Below are positions 36,155 to 48,382 of a stretch of DNA of 64,000 nucleotides, one piece after another (the stretch's first letter is position 1; the number at the start of each line of letters is the position of its first letter). The position numbers and the translations under genes were made by a program. Source of the DNA: Caenorhabditis elegans (taxonomy: Eukaryota; Nematoda; Chromadorea; Rhabditida; Rhabditidae); NCBI RefSeq assembly GCF_000002985.6, contig NC_003279.8:2294001-2358000 (forward strand), in the 5' to 3' direction. The notes under the pieces are model-generated. The model searched no databases. It was given only the letters and a program-made list of their open reading frames with translations, and was not told where the DNA came from.

Positions 36155-36961
36155 ATAATATTGATTTTTTTTCGATTTTTGTTGTGAATTTCTATGAAAA
36201 ATGAAAAATTTTCCGTAAATCTACACACGGGGTTCTGGCTTTCCTCATTGAATTTTTCGCGCTCCATTGACAATCGCCCGCCGGACTGGGAAAGTCGTGT
36301 ACTCCACACGGACAAGTACATTTAGTTTTACAACTAAAATCGAACCGCGACGCGACACGCAACGCGCCGTAAATCTACCCCAGATATGGCCTGGCCTAGT
36401 TCGGCAAAAACTCTTCCATTTCAGTTTATGAAAGAAATCAGAAATCCATGTCTATACTTAACTTCGTAATTCTATCAAACTGCCTTTGTAAATTTAATTT
36501 ACTAAAAGCTCAGTAAATCTACACAAAACTTTGTAAATCCACAAGCAACTTTAGTAAATTTCCGTAAAATTAGTATTCCGATCAGATTCATATTCGCCTA
36601 TGAAAATGAATAAACTTCTAGAAGAAAAAAATCGATAAAACTGAAAAAAAAATCAATAATTCAGAAATCTACAAATGGGCGTCGTAACTCTGAAAAAAAA
36701 ACCCCGTAAATCTACATCAACTGTAAATTCAAAATAAGTTCCATTAAAACTGGCTCCTTTTTACCACCCCATCTCTTGTTCTGAATATGGAAGAGAAATC
36801 CAAAGTTCGGCCACGCCGGGGAAGACGTGGTGAATAGTCAATAGAGCGCGAATGCACCTGACGTATTTTCATCAAAGTCAAAAAAATACACATAATAAAT
36901 AAAATCATTCATTTTTGGGCATTTGGATGTGTTCAGATGTTGTCAGAGATAAGGTCAGAGA
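36155..36961. repeat. Intergenic region with dispersed repeat copy
   Basis: From about 36225 to 36440 lies a copy of the dispersed repeat with GACGCGACACGCAACGCG (also at 29480 and 38740-39090). Between 36440 and 36730 are several CGTAAATCTACA-type repeats. The remainder is 3' flank of two convergent genes. No exon is supported. Confidence 0.7.
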
Positions 36962-37774
36962 TCATCCCAAATTCTGATAAGTCGATTGAATATTGGACGG
37001 AGCGTTCTGCACTTGAGCATCGTACGACGGTTTTCCAGAATCCAAATAGATCGATTCGACGCCCGCTTGGCTTTCCGGTTGAACGACGGCTGGCTCTGGC
37101 GGTGGTGGTGGAGCTGGAGCAACAGCAGCTGGAGCCGGAGCTGGAGCCGGAGCAGGCTCCTCAACCTTCGGCTTCTCTGGTGGAGTCTTCGCTTCATCCT
37201 CGACTGGCGGCTCTTCCGGCTTCTTCTCGACTTCTGGCTTCTCGCTAGACGCTTTCTTCGATCTTGCAGATCTCTGCGATCCCTCCTTCTAAAACAAAAA
37301 AATCTTCGTAAATCTGCCCCCGTAAATCTACACAAACCTTCTTCTTCTCGGACTTCTGCTCCTTCTTGAGTCGAGCCGATCTTTGAGATCCTTCCTTTGC
37401 CTTCTCCGCCGATTTTGCAGGAACTCCACTCTTGGCCGGTGGTGCCGGAGCTGCAGAATTGCTCTGAAAAGCTGGTTACTGTGGCCGAGAAAAAACTCTT
37501 CCACTCACCTTAATCTTCTTTTGTCGTTTTGAGTTTTGTTGTCTCTTCGAATTTTGCTTCTTGTCCCGTTTCGACCGTTTCGATCGCTTTGATCTCGCCG
37601 ATTTTCCCTTACCACCGCGTGAATTCTCCCGGTGCCCGGTGGTACATCCGACGGCAATGATCGCTCCAGAAATTGACGCAGCAGCAGCGAGACACACTGA
37701 AAAACAAGGAAATTTAGGTAAATTGATAATTCCGGCGCTATTGGCAATCGATAATTACCGGCAACTATTGCCAT
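36962..37774 (-). CDS. Small signal-anchor protein with basic and Pro/Ala-rich tail
   Basis: Minus-strand exons 37774-37759, 37696-37509, 37463-37338 and 37288-36962 fit in phase and give 218 residues. MAIVAVCLAAAASISGAIIA is a signal peptide or single membrane anchor. It is followed by Cys, Gly and a very basic stretch of R-S-K-R units, and then two copies of K-E-G-S-Q-R-S-A-R, one at the end of exon 3 and one at the start of exon 4. A Pro/Ala-rich segment (EPAPAPAPAPAA) and a neutral tail ending STYQNLG complete it. I do not recognise the family. A short fragment matching the KEGSQRSAR exon occurs at 63596-63625. Confidence 0.75.
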
Positions 37775-38560
37775 TTTCTTTAACTACTAGAAAGCGACGC
37801 GCTGAGCGGCAACTATTGGAAATTGCCGGCGACTACCGGTATTCGCAGACCCGCCGGCGTCCAAATTGCGCTGACCCGGCCGGCGACAACATAATCGACA
37901 TTTTTTCGTGATAATCGATGATTGGTAATGCACCAAAGACGGCCGCCGGCAACAATCAAATATCGCCGGCGACTACCGGCAATAGTCGGCAAGTCTCGGC
38001 AGCAATCGGTGACTATCGACAATCAATAAAATTAGAGTTCGCGGTGATTGCCAGCGGTCGCCGGCGACCATCGTTAGTCGAAAAATCAATTTGTGGCAAT
38101 TACCGGCGGCTGCCGCCGGCACTATTGGCACCCGGCGGCGGCTACCGGCCACCAAAAAAATCAGAGTACGCAGTGATTGCCAGCGGTCGCCGGCGACTAT
38201 CGTTAGTCGAAAAAATCAATTTGTGGCAATTACCGGCAAGTCTCGGCATCAATCGGTGACTATGGACAATCAATAAAATCAGAGTTTGCGGCGATTGCCA
38301 GCGATCGCCGGCGACTGTAGTTAGTCGAAAAAATCAATTTGTGGCATTTACCGGCGACTGCCGGCCACTATCGGCAACCGCCGGCGCGGTACCGGTAATC
38401 AATAAAATCGATATTGCCGGCAAACATTAAGACACGTCATCGATTTTTGCAGACCGGCAGGCAACATGATCGGCAACTCCTAATCAATCATTGGCAATGG
38501 GCCGAAAACATCCTCGGCGACCGCTCAGCAATCATCGGCATCTTCTCTCAAACTCACAGT
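37775..38560. repeat. CCGGC-rich degenerate tandem repeat
   Basis: GCCGGC, TTGCCGG and CCGGCGACT motifs dominate. From about 38020 to 38400 a unit of about 120-130 bases repeats three times, marked by GATTGCCAGCG, TTAGTCGAAAAA and TCAATTTGTGGCA. It is unusually GC-rich for this half of the window. It lies immediately upstream of the small signal-anchor gene (-). Confidence 0.75.
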
Positions 38561-38739
38561 AATTCATGGCATCATGGAGGTGCTCCATATCCAAGCTCAT
38601 TGTGTAGAGTCGAAATTTCGAAAAAATTGATTTTTCGCCAAAAAAAAGATTTGTGGTCCCGTGAGTGGAGATTTTATAATGAGATAAGAAAGGTCAGCAC
38701 GTTTTTTTTTAAATTATTATACATAAATCACGGCATTTC

Positions 38740-39090
38740 TGGCTTCCCTCATAAATTGAAATGGAAGAGTTTTTGCCGAACTAGGCCACTTTAGCTCGGG
38801 GTAGAGTTACGGCGCGTTGCGTGTCGCGTCGCGGCTCGATTTTAGTTGTAAAACTAAACCGATTTATCTCGAAAACGGCTCAATTTTCACGGATTTCTGG
38901 CTTCCCTCATAAACTAAAATGGAAGAGTTTTTGCCGAACTAGGTCATTTTGGCTCAGTAGATTTACGACGCGTTGCGTGTCGCGTCGCGGCTCGATTTTA
39001 GTTAGTTAAAACTAAATGTATTTTTCCGTGTGGAGTACACGACTTTGCCAAGGCGATTGTCAATGGAGCGCGAAAAATTAAATGAGGAAG
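38740..39090. repeat. Dispersed repeat, two tandem copies
   Basis: Two head-to-tail copies share GGCTTCCCTCATAAA, TGGAAGAGTTTTTGCCGAAC and TTGCGTGTCGCGTCGCGGC. Further copies lie at 29480-29720 and 36225-36440, the latter two in the opposite orientation. No coding potential is seen. Confidence 0.8.
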
Positions 39091-39341
39091 TCTAAATTAT
39101 TTCCAAAATCCGTGGAAGAGTTTTTCCGATTTTCTAGTCCATTCGAAAAAGTGACCTGTACTCCCTATTATCATCAAACCAACAAACCAACGCTCCCCGT
39201 CTCTAAATCTCTCATCCTTTAACACTATCTCGCCAGTCTCCGTACTCTGATCATTTTTGCAATGTTGTGCAATACTTGTACATGTGTCTACCTACATAAA
39301 TATGCACCCAAAAAGTTCAAAATTTGTATTTCTGGAGAAAA

Positions 39342-42300
39342 ATGAAGTTTTTTATATTTTTTCCAATATTACTGGTGGCCTCCGAGCCCCTGAACATTCT
39401 CGTTTATTCACCTGTTTTTGGTGGGAGCCACAGCAAATTTATGGGCAATATTGCGGACACACTGACCGAGGCGGGGCATAATGTAGTAAGTTATCGATTT
39501 TTTAAAGAAATACAGTTTCTAGAAAATTATAAATTTTCTTAAAAATGTATCGATTTTTTAAATAAAAGTTTATTGATTTTTCTAGAACTCCATTGGTTTT
39601 TTTGTTGAAAATTTTATCGATTTTTCGAACTATATTGATTTTGTTTTAAAAAATTTTAATTTGATTTTATTGCATTTTTCTGTAATATTTAGGGATTACT
39701 TTTTCAGTTCATGGACTAGCTTTCCTATTGGTGGACTAGTTTTCTACCAAATTTCAAATTTTCAGACATTTCTCGTCTCCGTTGCTGACGTCACCAGGAG
39801 GCACGAAATCGGTGTGAAGCTCACCAAAAATGTGATAATTGTGGATGTAAATTTACAGTTTTTCTTAAAATGTTTTTCCTAATTTTTGAATTTTCAGAAA
39901 CCAAATTTCAGCCAAGATGACGTGGAAATTGATATGGACGAGGTTTTAAGACCATTATGGACCATTCAAAATAGGCCATCTGACTTTGCAACGGTGAGTT
40001 CTGGTGGTGGCCTAGAAATCCCATAGGTGGCCTAGAAGTTTCAAATGATGAATTTTCACATTTTAAATTCGATTATTCTTTGAAGTGCGCAAAAACTCTT
40101 CCACGGCCATATTCAAATTTCTAGGCCACCAACCTCAAAACTTAGACCATGTATTTCAGTGCTTCGAATTTTTCATTCAAATGATGCAAACAACTTGTGC
40201 GGAATTTACATCAAACCGAGAAATTTTCAAAAAACTTTCAAAAACGGAATTCCACGTGGCAATTGCGGAACCTGTTTCAATTTGCGGCCTCGGTATGGCT
40301 GGAGGGACTAGTTTTTGAGTAGAGGGACTAGGTTTTGAGTAGAGGGACTAGTTTTTGAGTAGAAGGACTAGTTTCCAGTTGGGGGACTAGTTTTCAAGTA
40401 GAGGGACTAGTTTTCGAGTAGAGGGACTAGGTTTCGAGTAGAGGGACTAGTTTTCGAGTAGAGGGACTAACTTTCCAATTGGTGGACTAACTTTCCAATT
40501 GGTGGACTAACTTTCCAATTGGCGGACTAACTTTCTAATTAGGGGACTAATTTTGCGCTTGGGGGACTAGTTTTCCAACTGATGGCCTAACTTTTTCAAA
40601 ACAGGGACTAGTTTTTCCTCATTATTATTAAATTTTCAGGATATTTTGACGCTTTGGGAATAAAAAAGACAATTCTCGCATCGTCAACTACTCATTATGA
40701 AGGAGTTGTCAGAAATTCGGGAGAGCCGGTTGATATGAGCTATGTACCTGTGCACGGAGCATATTTCGATGAGAAAATGGACATTTTTCAGGTATTCTAT
40801 TGATTTTCGAAAAGTATCGATTTTTTTGAAAATTATTGATTTTTTGTAAACTATCGATTTTCTGAAAATTATCGATTTTTTGTAAGTTATCGATTTTTTG
40901 AAAATTATCGATTTTTTGTAAGTTATCGATTTTTGAAATTATCGATTTTTGAAAGTTATTGATTTTTTGAACTTTATTGATTTTTTGTTAAATTATCGAT
41001 TTTTTTTCAAAGTATCATATATTTTTGAACACCAATTTTAAAATTAAATATCGATTTTTGAGAAAACTATCGATTTTTTGAATTTATCGATTTTTGTAAG
41101 TTATTGATTTTTTGAAAGTTATTGACTTTTTAAAATTATCGATTTTTTTAAAATTATTGATTTTTCGAAAATTATTGATTTTTTGAAAATTATTGATTTT
41201 TTTGTTAAATTATCGATTTTTTGTAAACTATCAATTTTCTGAAAATTATCCATTTTTTGTAAGTTATTGATTTTTTTAAATTATCGATTTTTTGAATATT
41301 ATTGACTTTTTGTAAGTTATTGATTTTTTGAAATTATCGATTTTTTTTTGAAATTATCGAAAATATTGATTTATTCCGGAAAACTATCGATTTTTCTTGA
41401 AATTCCCACAATTTTCAGCGATACACAAATTGGGCATCTGAGCACGTGTTAGCTGGAAATCTGGAACGAATGTTCGATCAGGAAATGTCTGAATATCGCA
41501 AGAATCTGGTTCAATCAACAGGACACTGGAGAGATCTTATTCCGTCTGCGTCTCTCATGTTCACAAACTCTAATCCGTATCTCGATTTTCCACGTCCAGT
41601 ACTTCAAAAAACCGTTGGAATTGGTGGTATTACTGTAGATATGGAACAGATTAAAAGTGAGAAGCTTCCGGAAAAAATCAATAAATTATTGGAGAAAAGA
41701 GAATATAATATGTTGATTTCGTTTGGCTCAATGGTGAAATCTTCCACGATGCCGGAAAAATGGCGGTGAGATTTTTTGAAAATTATCGATTTTTTGAAAA
41801 TTATTGAATTTCTGATAATTATCGATTTTTCGCTAAATTTTTGATTATTTAAATAAAGATTTTTAAAAACTAAGGATTTTCGGAAAATTATCGATTATTT
41901 GAAAATCATTGATGATTTGAAAATTATTGATTATTTGTAAATATAGATATTTTGAAAATTATCGATTTTTTGAAAATTATCGGTCTTTTTAACTTATCGA
42001 TTTTTTAAAAGATATAGATTTTAGTAAAAATTATCGATTTTTTGAAAATTATTGAATTTCTGATAATTATCGATTTTTCGCTAAATTTTTGATTATTTAA
42101 ATAAAGATTTTTAAAAATTAAGGATTTTCGGAAAATTATCGATTATTTGAAAATCATTGATGATTTGAAAATTATTGATTATTTGTAAATATAGATATTT
42201 TGAAAATTATTGAGTTTTTGAAAATTATCGGTATTTTTAACTTTTCGATTTTTTAAAATTATCGGTATTTTTTAATTTTGATTTTCTGAAAACTATGGAT

Positions 42301-44616
42301 TTTTTAAAATTTTTTTTTGCGAAGTTTATCGATTTTCTTCTAAAGTTATATTTTTTAATTATCGATTTTTTGAAAATTATTGATTTGTTCAAATATAGAT
42401 TTTCGGAAAATTATCGATTATTTGAAAATCATTGATGATTTGAAAATTATTGATTATTTGTAAATATAGATATTTTGCAAATTATCGATTTTTTGAAAAT
42501 TATCGGTTTTTTTTAACTTATCGATTTTTTAAAAGATATAGATTTTGTAAAAATTATCGATTTTTGTAAATATAGATTTTTTGAAAATTATTGAGTTTTT
42601 GAAAATTATTGATTTTTTTAATTTTCGATTTTCTTGTAAAATTATCGGCTTTTTTAAATTTTCTGAAAACTGGATTTTTAAAAATTCATTTTTGCGAAGT
42701 TTATCGATTTTCTTCTAAAGTTATATTTTTTAATTATCGATTTTTTGAAAATTATTGATTTGTTCAAATATAGATTTTCCAAAAATTATCGATTTTCTTG
42801 TTAAATTAACAATTTCTGGAAATATAGATTATTAAAAAAAAAACAATTGACTTTTAAAAACTATCGATTTAAACAAAAATGTTTTTAAACTACATAAATA
42901 TAGATTTTTAAAAATTAATTTTTGGAAAAATTATCGATTTTTTTATTTTAGAATTTTTAAGTACATCTTTTTTGAAAATTATCTTTTTTATTGGGTTTTC
43001 CAAACATCGACTTTCTGAAAGTTATCGATTTTTTAATTACCAACTTTTTATGAAGCTGTAATTTTGACAAAATTATCGACTTTGGAAAAATATCGACATC
43101 AATAATTTTAATGAAATTATTGATTTTTTTTTCAAATTATTGATTTTTCAACCCAATTTTCGCCCATTTTTCACCATTTCAGAAACTCGATTCTATCTGC
43201 AATTCGCAATTTTCCAAATGTAACATTCATCTGGAAATACGAGTCGGACGACTTGAGATGGGCTGAAAACGTTGAAAATGTGCATTTTCTGAAATGGATT
43301 CCCCAGACGGCTCTTCTAAATAATCCACGTGTCAGTGCATTTCTGACGCACGGAGGTCTTGGAAGTACAAATGAATTGGCTTTTATTGGAAAACCATCGA
43401 TTATTGTCCCGATTTTCGGCGATCAGGGACGTAATGCTCCGATGTTGGCTCGGCACGGAGGAGCTCTGGTGCTCCAAAAATTTGACTTGGAAAATGCGGA
43501 AGTTTTGATCGATTTTATCGGAAAAATTGTATTTGATAAAAGGTGATTTGAACGGTGTGCGGTGTTTTTTAAATAATTTTCTGATGATCAGTGTCGAATT
43601 TTAATGTTTCTATTAGTTAGAAAATCGATTTTTGAAAATTATCGATTTTCTCGTACAATTATCGATTTTTTGAAAGTATCGAACTAAAAAATATTATCGA
43701 TTTTTAATTATTGATTTTTAAAAAATACTTACTGTCTGAAAACAATTGACTTTTTGAAAAGTATCGATTTTTTAAAACTATAATGTTTTAAAAATATAGA
43801 TTTTTTAAAAGTTATCGATTTTATTAAAATACCGACTTTTTGAAAAATATCTAATTTTCAAAAATTATCGATTTTATATGTAGATTTTTTAAAGGTATTG
43901 ATTTTTCAAATATCGATTTAAAAAAGTATCAATTTAGAAACTTATCGATCTTTTTTTCTAAAAATTTCTAAAAATAATCTAATTTTTAAAAATTATCGAT
44001 TTTCCGAAAACTATCGATTTTTTGAAATGCCGGATTTCTAGTTAAATTATCGATTTTTGAAAATATTGACTTTCTTGACAAGTTATCGATTTTTGAAAGA
44101 TTGTTCTGTTATTGATTTTCTTGAAAAATCACTGGTTTTTAATTGATTAACTTTTTCTGAAAATTATCGATTTTTTTCCAAAAATATCGTTAGAAAAAAT
44201 CGACTTTAAAAATAAATTATCGATTTTTCTCCTCTCAAAATTGACTTTTTTCTAAATGTTTTTTTTTGTTGGAACTTTCAAAATCGATTTTCTGCAGAAT
44301 ACTGCTGAAAAGTTAACAATTACTGTCTGAAAACAAAATTTTCCCTAAATTATCAATTTTCAGCTACGCAAAAAACGCCAAAACCCTCGCAAATCTGCTC
44401 AACGCAAGTCCTTTCTCACCGAAAGAGCTCGTTGTGAAGAATACGGAATTCGTTGGTAATTTCGGACCACTTACCCAAATGGATCCATATATTCGGAAAT
44501 TGAACTGGTTCCAAAGAACATTTGCTGATATTTATTTGATTTTGTTTTTAGTTTATGCAAGTATAATTGTAATTCCAATTTATGTTATTCGGAAAGTTTT
44601 TAGGCTGATTTTGTAG
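39342..44616 (+). CDS. ugt-31: UDP-glycosyltransferase
   Basis: Eight exons (39342-39485, 39766-39846, 39898-39993, 40160-40292, 40640-40791, 41419-41765, 43183-43542, 44364-44616) give 521 residues. The N-terminus FFIFFPILLVAS is a signal peptide. Around residue 350 comes the UDP-sugar binding signature: FLKWIPQTALLNN, then SAFLTHGGLGSTNE and PIFGDQGRNA. A C-terminal membrane helix (ILFLVYASIIVIPIYV) precedes a short basic tail RKVFRLIL. This is the type I ER-membrane layout of nematode UGTs, which conjugate sugars to small lipophilic molecules for detoxification. The symbol is from memory of the locus and is less certain than the family. Introns 4, 5, 6 and 7 are swollen by tandem repeats. 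Confidence 0.9.
40300..40615 (+). repeat. Minisatellite, ~20 bp unit GAGGGACTAGTTTTTGAGTA
   Basis: About 13-15 degenerate head-to-tail units lie in intron 4 of the UGT gene. Later units drift to GGTGGACTAACTTTCCAATT. The unit is transcribed with the gene but spliced out. Confidence 0.85.
40800..41405 (+). repeat. AT-rich tandem repeat, TTATCGATTTTTTG units
   Basis: Intron 5 of the UGT gene is made of degenerate units of 15-20 bases of the form GAAAATTATCGATTTTTT. There is no coding content. Confidence 0.85.
41770..43160 (+). repeat. AT-rich tandem repeat with 248 bp higher-order duplication
   Basis: Intron 6 of the UGT gene is built from the same TTATCGATTTTTTG unit. A block of about 248 bases is duplicated head to tail: CTGATAATTATCGATTTTTC occurs at about 41812 and 42060 with near-identical flanks, and part of the block recurs at about 42395. 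A second marker (TTTTTGCGAAGTTTATCG) repeats about 370 bases apart. Confidence 0.85.
43560..44360 (+). repeat. AT-rich tandem repeat in UGT intron 7
   Basis: The intron is again composed of degenerate TTATCGATTTTT and TGAAAATTATCG units, more diverged than in introns 5 and 6. Confidence 0.8.
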
Positions 44617-44732
44617 TTCATAATGTGTTTTATTGCTTTTGTCGTCTTGTGAAAGATAAATATTTTTAACTGAATGAATAAAAATTGTCGATTTCCAAAG
44701 AGTTTTTTGATATAGAAAAACCACAAAGTTTA

Positions 44733-44893
44733 CAGTGCATTTGTTTTTCCACATCTATGACTTTAAAGAGAGGCGCATTTACGCGCGATGGTCTCGACAC
44801 GCGAAACCCATTGATTTTTAGGACGCGTGGCGAGACCATCGCGCGTAAATGCGTCCCCCTTTAAAGTCGTAGAAGTGGAAAAACAAATGCACT
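44733..44893. mobile_element. Palindromic MITE, CAGTGCATTTGTTTTTCCAC ends, TA TSD
   Basis: The ends CAGTGCATTTG and CAAATGCACTG are inverted and flanked by TA on both sides (44731-44732 and 44894-44895). The core carries TGGTCTCG and CGAGACCA blocks around a short loop. A sister copy is at 54780-54961 and a relic at about 22064-22150. TA duplication indicates the Tc1/mariner group. Confidence 0.85.
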
Positions 44894-45166
44894 GTACCTA
44901 CCTCGTAGCGAGAACTACAGTAATACTTTAAATGATTGCTGCAGCGCTTGCGTCGATTTACGGGCTTAATTTACGGAATTTTTAAAAATTTATTTACGAT
45001 TATCGTAGTTGGAAAATAAGAACAAAGATCAAGTATAAGAAACATACACATTAACTCATAATAAGCGGAGAATAATAATAATAATGAAGCATTTTTTAAT
45101 TAATAATTAAACCTAAAAATAAGATTATTATACATAAGACAGGAATGAGTTATATCATTTACATAT

Positions 45167-46321
45167 CACGGCCTCCTGGAGTGTTCATAACTATTAGAGC
45201 GCACTCGTGCGGCACCTCACGAACTCCAGAATTCGCGGGAATCGGTTTCGCGGGGACAGCAGTTTTTGTCTATTTTTGGCTTCTATGGAAATTATTTTTG
45301 ATTTTTTGTTTTATAATATTCTTGAGAAGCATCATCCGAATTGAAAATGTGTAAAATTATGAAATTTGGACGAAAACTGGCAGTTTTACAGAAGGAAGCC
45401 ACTACAGTTAAAAAAAAAATGTGTCAGGATCGCCAGTTTTGCGATTTATGCTTCGTAAAATATGTCAGAGAATTGAAAGTTTCATAAGAATTTTCGGTTG
45501 AAATTTTAATTCTTTAATTTCTAATAAAAAAATATTCAAAAAATCGACAATTTTACGTTAAAATCTTATTTCTTCAATTTTTAAGTTTTTAATAAAAACA
45601 ATTTTAAATTTTCAAACGAAAATTATTATGAAACTTCTAATTCTCTACAAAATGACATATTTTACGAAGCATAAATCGCAAAACTGGCGATCCTGACACA
45701 TTTTTTTTTAAACTGTAGTGGCTTAGTTCTGTAAAACTTTCAGTTTTCGGCCAAATTTCATAATTTTACACATTTTCAATTTGTATGATGCTTCCCAACA
45801 ATATTATAAATCAAAAAATTAAAAATAATTTTCATAGAAGCTAAAAATACTATCAAAATTTATGAATCGATCCTTCGATTTTGCAAAAATCTTTGCCGCA
45901 CAGAAAATGGGGGCGGAGAGTTGTTTCGCAACCGTGCCGCGCGGGGTTCGCCTCCGCCCCTTTTTCACTGCTTTTCTTATTGATTTTATCAATAAAATTT
46001 CGATTTTTCTTTTTTTTTCGAATGAAAATGTTATCCAGTTCGAAAAAAAGAGAAAAAGTCAAGTAAAATCGAAACTTTATTGATAAAATCAATAAGAAAA
46101 GCAATGTAAAAGGGGCGGAGACAAAACCCGCGCGGCAGTGTTGCGAAACAACTCTCCGCCCCCATTTTCTGTGCGGCAAAGATTTTTGCAAAATCGAAGG
46201 ATCGATTCATAAGTTTTGATAGTAGCAAAAAAACTGCTGTCCCCGCGGAACGAATTCCCGCAAATTTTGGAGTTCGTGAGGTGCCGCGCGAGCGCGCTCT
46301 AATAATTATGAACACTCCGTG
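45167..46321. mobile_element. Foldback MITE, CACG..GTTCATAA family, with nested insertion
   Basis: The outer inverted ends (AGTGTTCATAACTATTAGAGC and its near complement) and arms match the copies in eIF2 gamma and at 49.2 kb. ATAT lies outside both ends, a less clean duplication than in the other copies. The right arm is interrupted by a second element at 45850-46222. No transposase frame is present. Confidence 0.8.
45850..46222. mobile_element. Nested palindromic MITE, CTATCAAAA ends, TA TSD
   Basis: The ends CTATCAAAATTTATGAATCG and CGATTCATAAGTTTTGATAG pair, and the arms contain GGGGGCGGAGAGTTGTTTCG and its complement. TA flanks both sides (45848-45849 and 46223-46224). Removing it and one TA restores the right arm of the surrounding foldback element. 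Confidence 0.85.
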
Positions 46322-46436
46322 ATATATCGATAGAAAATTTAAATTGAGTAAACGATAAGAAAATACTACGAAGAAACGAATGAAAATGAACCTTCGAAGT
46401 AGCTAATCGAAAAAAAATCAATTAAAAAAGTTAATA

Positions 46437-47974
46437 TTAGGGTGGTAAATAAGTTTTGTCGTTTTTTTTCAATTTTGATTTTTTCTTGGATGTTTTTTTG
46501 TGGATATATAGAAGACAGTTAGCAATGACAAGCCTATCAATATCAGCCATATCAGGCACCGTTAAGATTATTTCCAACTCCATTCTCTGACGATCGAAAA
46601 AAATTAATTTTTCCGATTTTTGTCATTTTTTTGGGAAATCAAAATCTTAATACTCCAAGAGGCAATGAACCATTAGTTGAATACTTTTGTGTAATAACAT
46701 CCTCATACATAGCGTATTGATAGAGCAATAGCAGTTGAAAGTGCCGAAAATGCTTGCAAAAATGACTTTTTTAACTTTGAACGGCGCTAACTCTTGAAAC
46801 GTGAAAGATATAAAAAATTGATCAACTACAAAATTAACAAACATTTCAAGCGCTACAATGTACTAGTTAATGACTCTGTTGTATCTTCTGTCGTTACTGA
46901 GTTAGAGTCAGTTGAAGCACACTAGGTCAAAATTTTGATAAAATCATTTTTTCTCAACTTTCCCATGTAGCTTCAAAATGAATTATCTAGCAGAACTTTT
47001 TCATTTAAAAATACAATGACTGAATAATTGTACACACTTCACTAATTGTTGGTTTTTTAATATCTTATACCCCCAAAAAGATATGAAGCAATAAAGAAAG
47101 AAACTTGCGTGTTTGTAAAACATTGAAAAAATTGGAAAAAATTCAAAATTTCTCACTTCGTATTCCACATGGAGAGGCGGTATTACATGAAAAATTTTAG
47201 TAAACTTATGAGAGTTTGTTATCAAACAAATTTAGAATTTTTCCTGGGAAAATTTTTTTTTGAAATTTTTTTCAAGAAAATTTTCGAAATTTTTTACATA
47301 ATTGGGCGCGTTTTCTTAAATGCTTCATATCTTTTTGGGGGTATAAGATATTAAAAAACCAACAATTAGTGAAGTGTGTACAATTATTCAGTCATTGTAT
47401 TTTTAAATGAAAAAGTTCTGCTAGATAATTCATTTTGAAGCTACATGGGAAAGTTGAGAAAAAATGATTTTATCAAAATTTTGACCTAGTGTGCTTCAAC
47501 TGACTCTAACTCAGTAACGACAGAAGATACAACAGAGTCATCAACTAGTACATTGTAGCGCTTGAAATGTTTGTTAATTTTGTAGTTGATCAATTTTTTA
47601 TATCTTTCACGTTTCAAGAGTTAGCGCCGTTCAAAGTTAAAAAAGTCATTTTTGCAAGCATTTTCGGCACTTTCAACTGCTATTGCTCTATCAATACGCT
47701 ATGTATGAGGATGTTATTACACAAAAGTATTCAACTAATGGTTCATTGCCTCTTGGAGTATTAAGATTTCGATTTCCCAAAAAAATGACAAAAATCGGAA
47801 AAATTAATTTTTTTCGATCGTCAGAGAATGGAGTTGGAAATAATCTTAACGGTGCCTGATATGGCTGATATTGATAGGCTTGTCATTGCTAACTGTCTTC
47901 TATATATCCACAAAAAAACATCCAAGAAAAAATCAAAATTGAAAAAAAACGACAAAACTTATTTATCACCCTAA
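46437..47974. mobile_element. Long near-perfect foldback element, TTAGGGTG ends, TA TSD
   Basis: The two arms of about 750 bases are nearly identical inverted copies; a 65-codon open frame occurs identically at 46647-46844 (-) and 47567-47764 (+). The ends are TTAGGGTGGTAAATAAGTTT and AACTTATTTATCACCCTAA (one mismatch), flanked by TA at 46435-46436 and 47975-47976. Mariner-like ends and TA duplication suggest a non-autonomous mariner-type element. The centre is near 47205. Confidence 0.88.
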
Positions 47975-48382
47975 TATATTTGTTTTGAAAAACCAACCCG
48001 TAAATCGACACAAGCGCTACAGTAGTCATTTAAAGGATTACTGTAGTTTTCGCTACTAGATATTTTTATATTTTGCGCGTCAAATATGTTGTGCACTGCG
48101 CATTTCTAGAATTTTGTGCTCCCGTGATACTACAGGTGTGCAAACATAGAATTTTTTGTGCGCGCAACAAGCGTCCCCATAAATATGGACCACCCTGTGC
48201 AATTCGAGTTGGACCATGTGACGTCATTGGTGTGCACAAGGGTGGCCTACGTAACCCTCCTTTCCCACCCAACGTGTTGCTTGCCACGACAGAATTGCTA
48301 GTCTTCTTTCCTCGATCTTTATTCAGATAATATTCTTCAAATACATATTATTTTCATTAGAGCTGTGCAAAGTTTCAACAAA
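47975..48382 (+). promoter_or_regulatory. Upstream region of multi-pass gene, with solo repeat arm
   Basis: From 47990 to 48135 lies a single arm of the CGTAAATCGACACAAGCGC / TTTTCGCTAC repeat. The next 245 bases are less repetitive and lead to the start codon at 48383; promoter function is by position only. Confidence 0.4.

Noticed and set aside
40300-40615. CRISPR-like array
   Set aside because: Units are contiguous, degenerate and without spacers, in a eukaryotic intron; this is a minisatellite.
46647-47764. Two identical 65-codon open frames on opposite strands as a duplicated gene
   Set aside because: They are the two arms of one TA-flanked foldback element; the frame has no start context, introns or coding bias.
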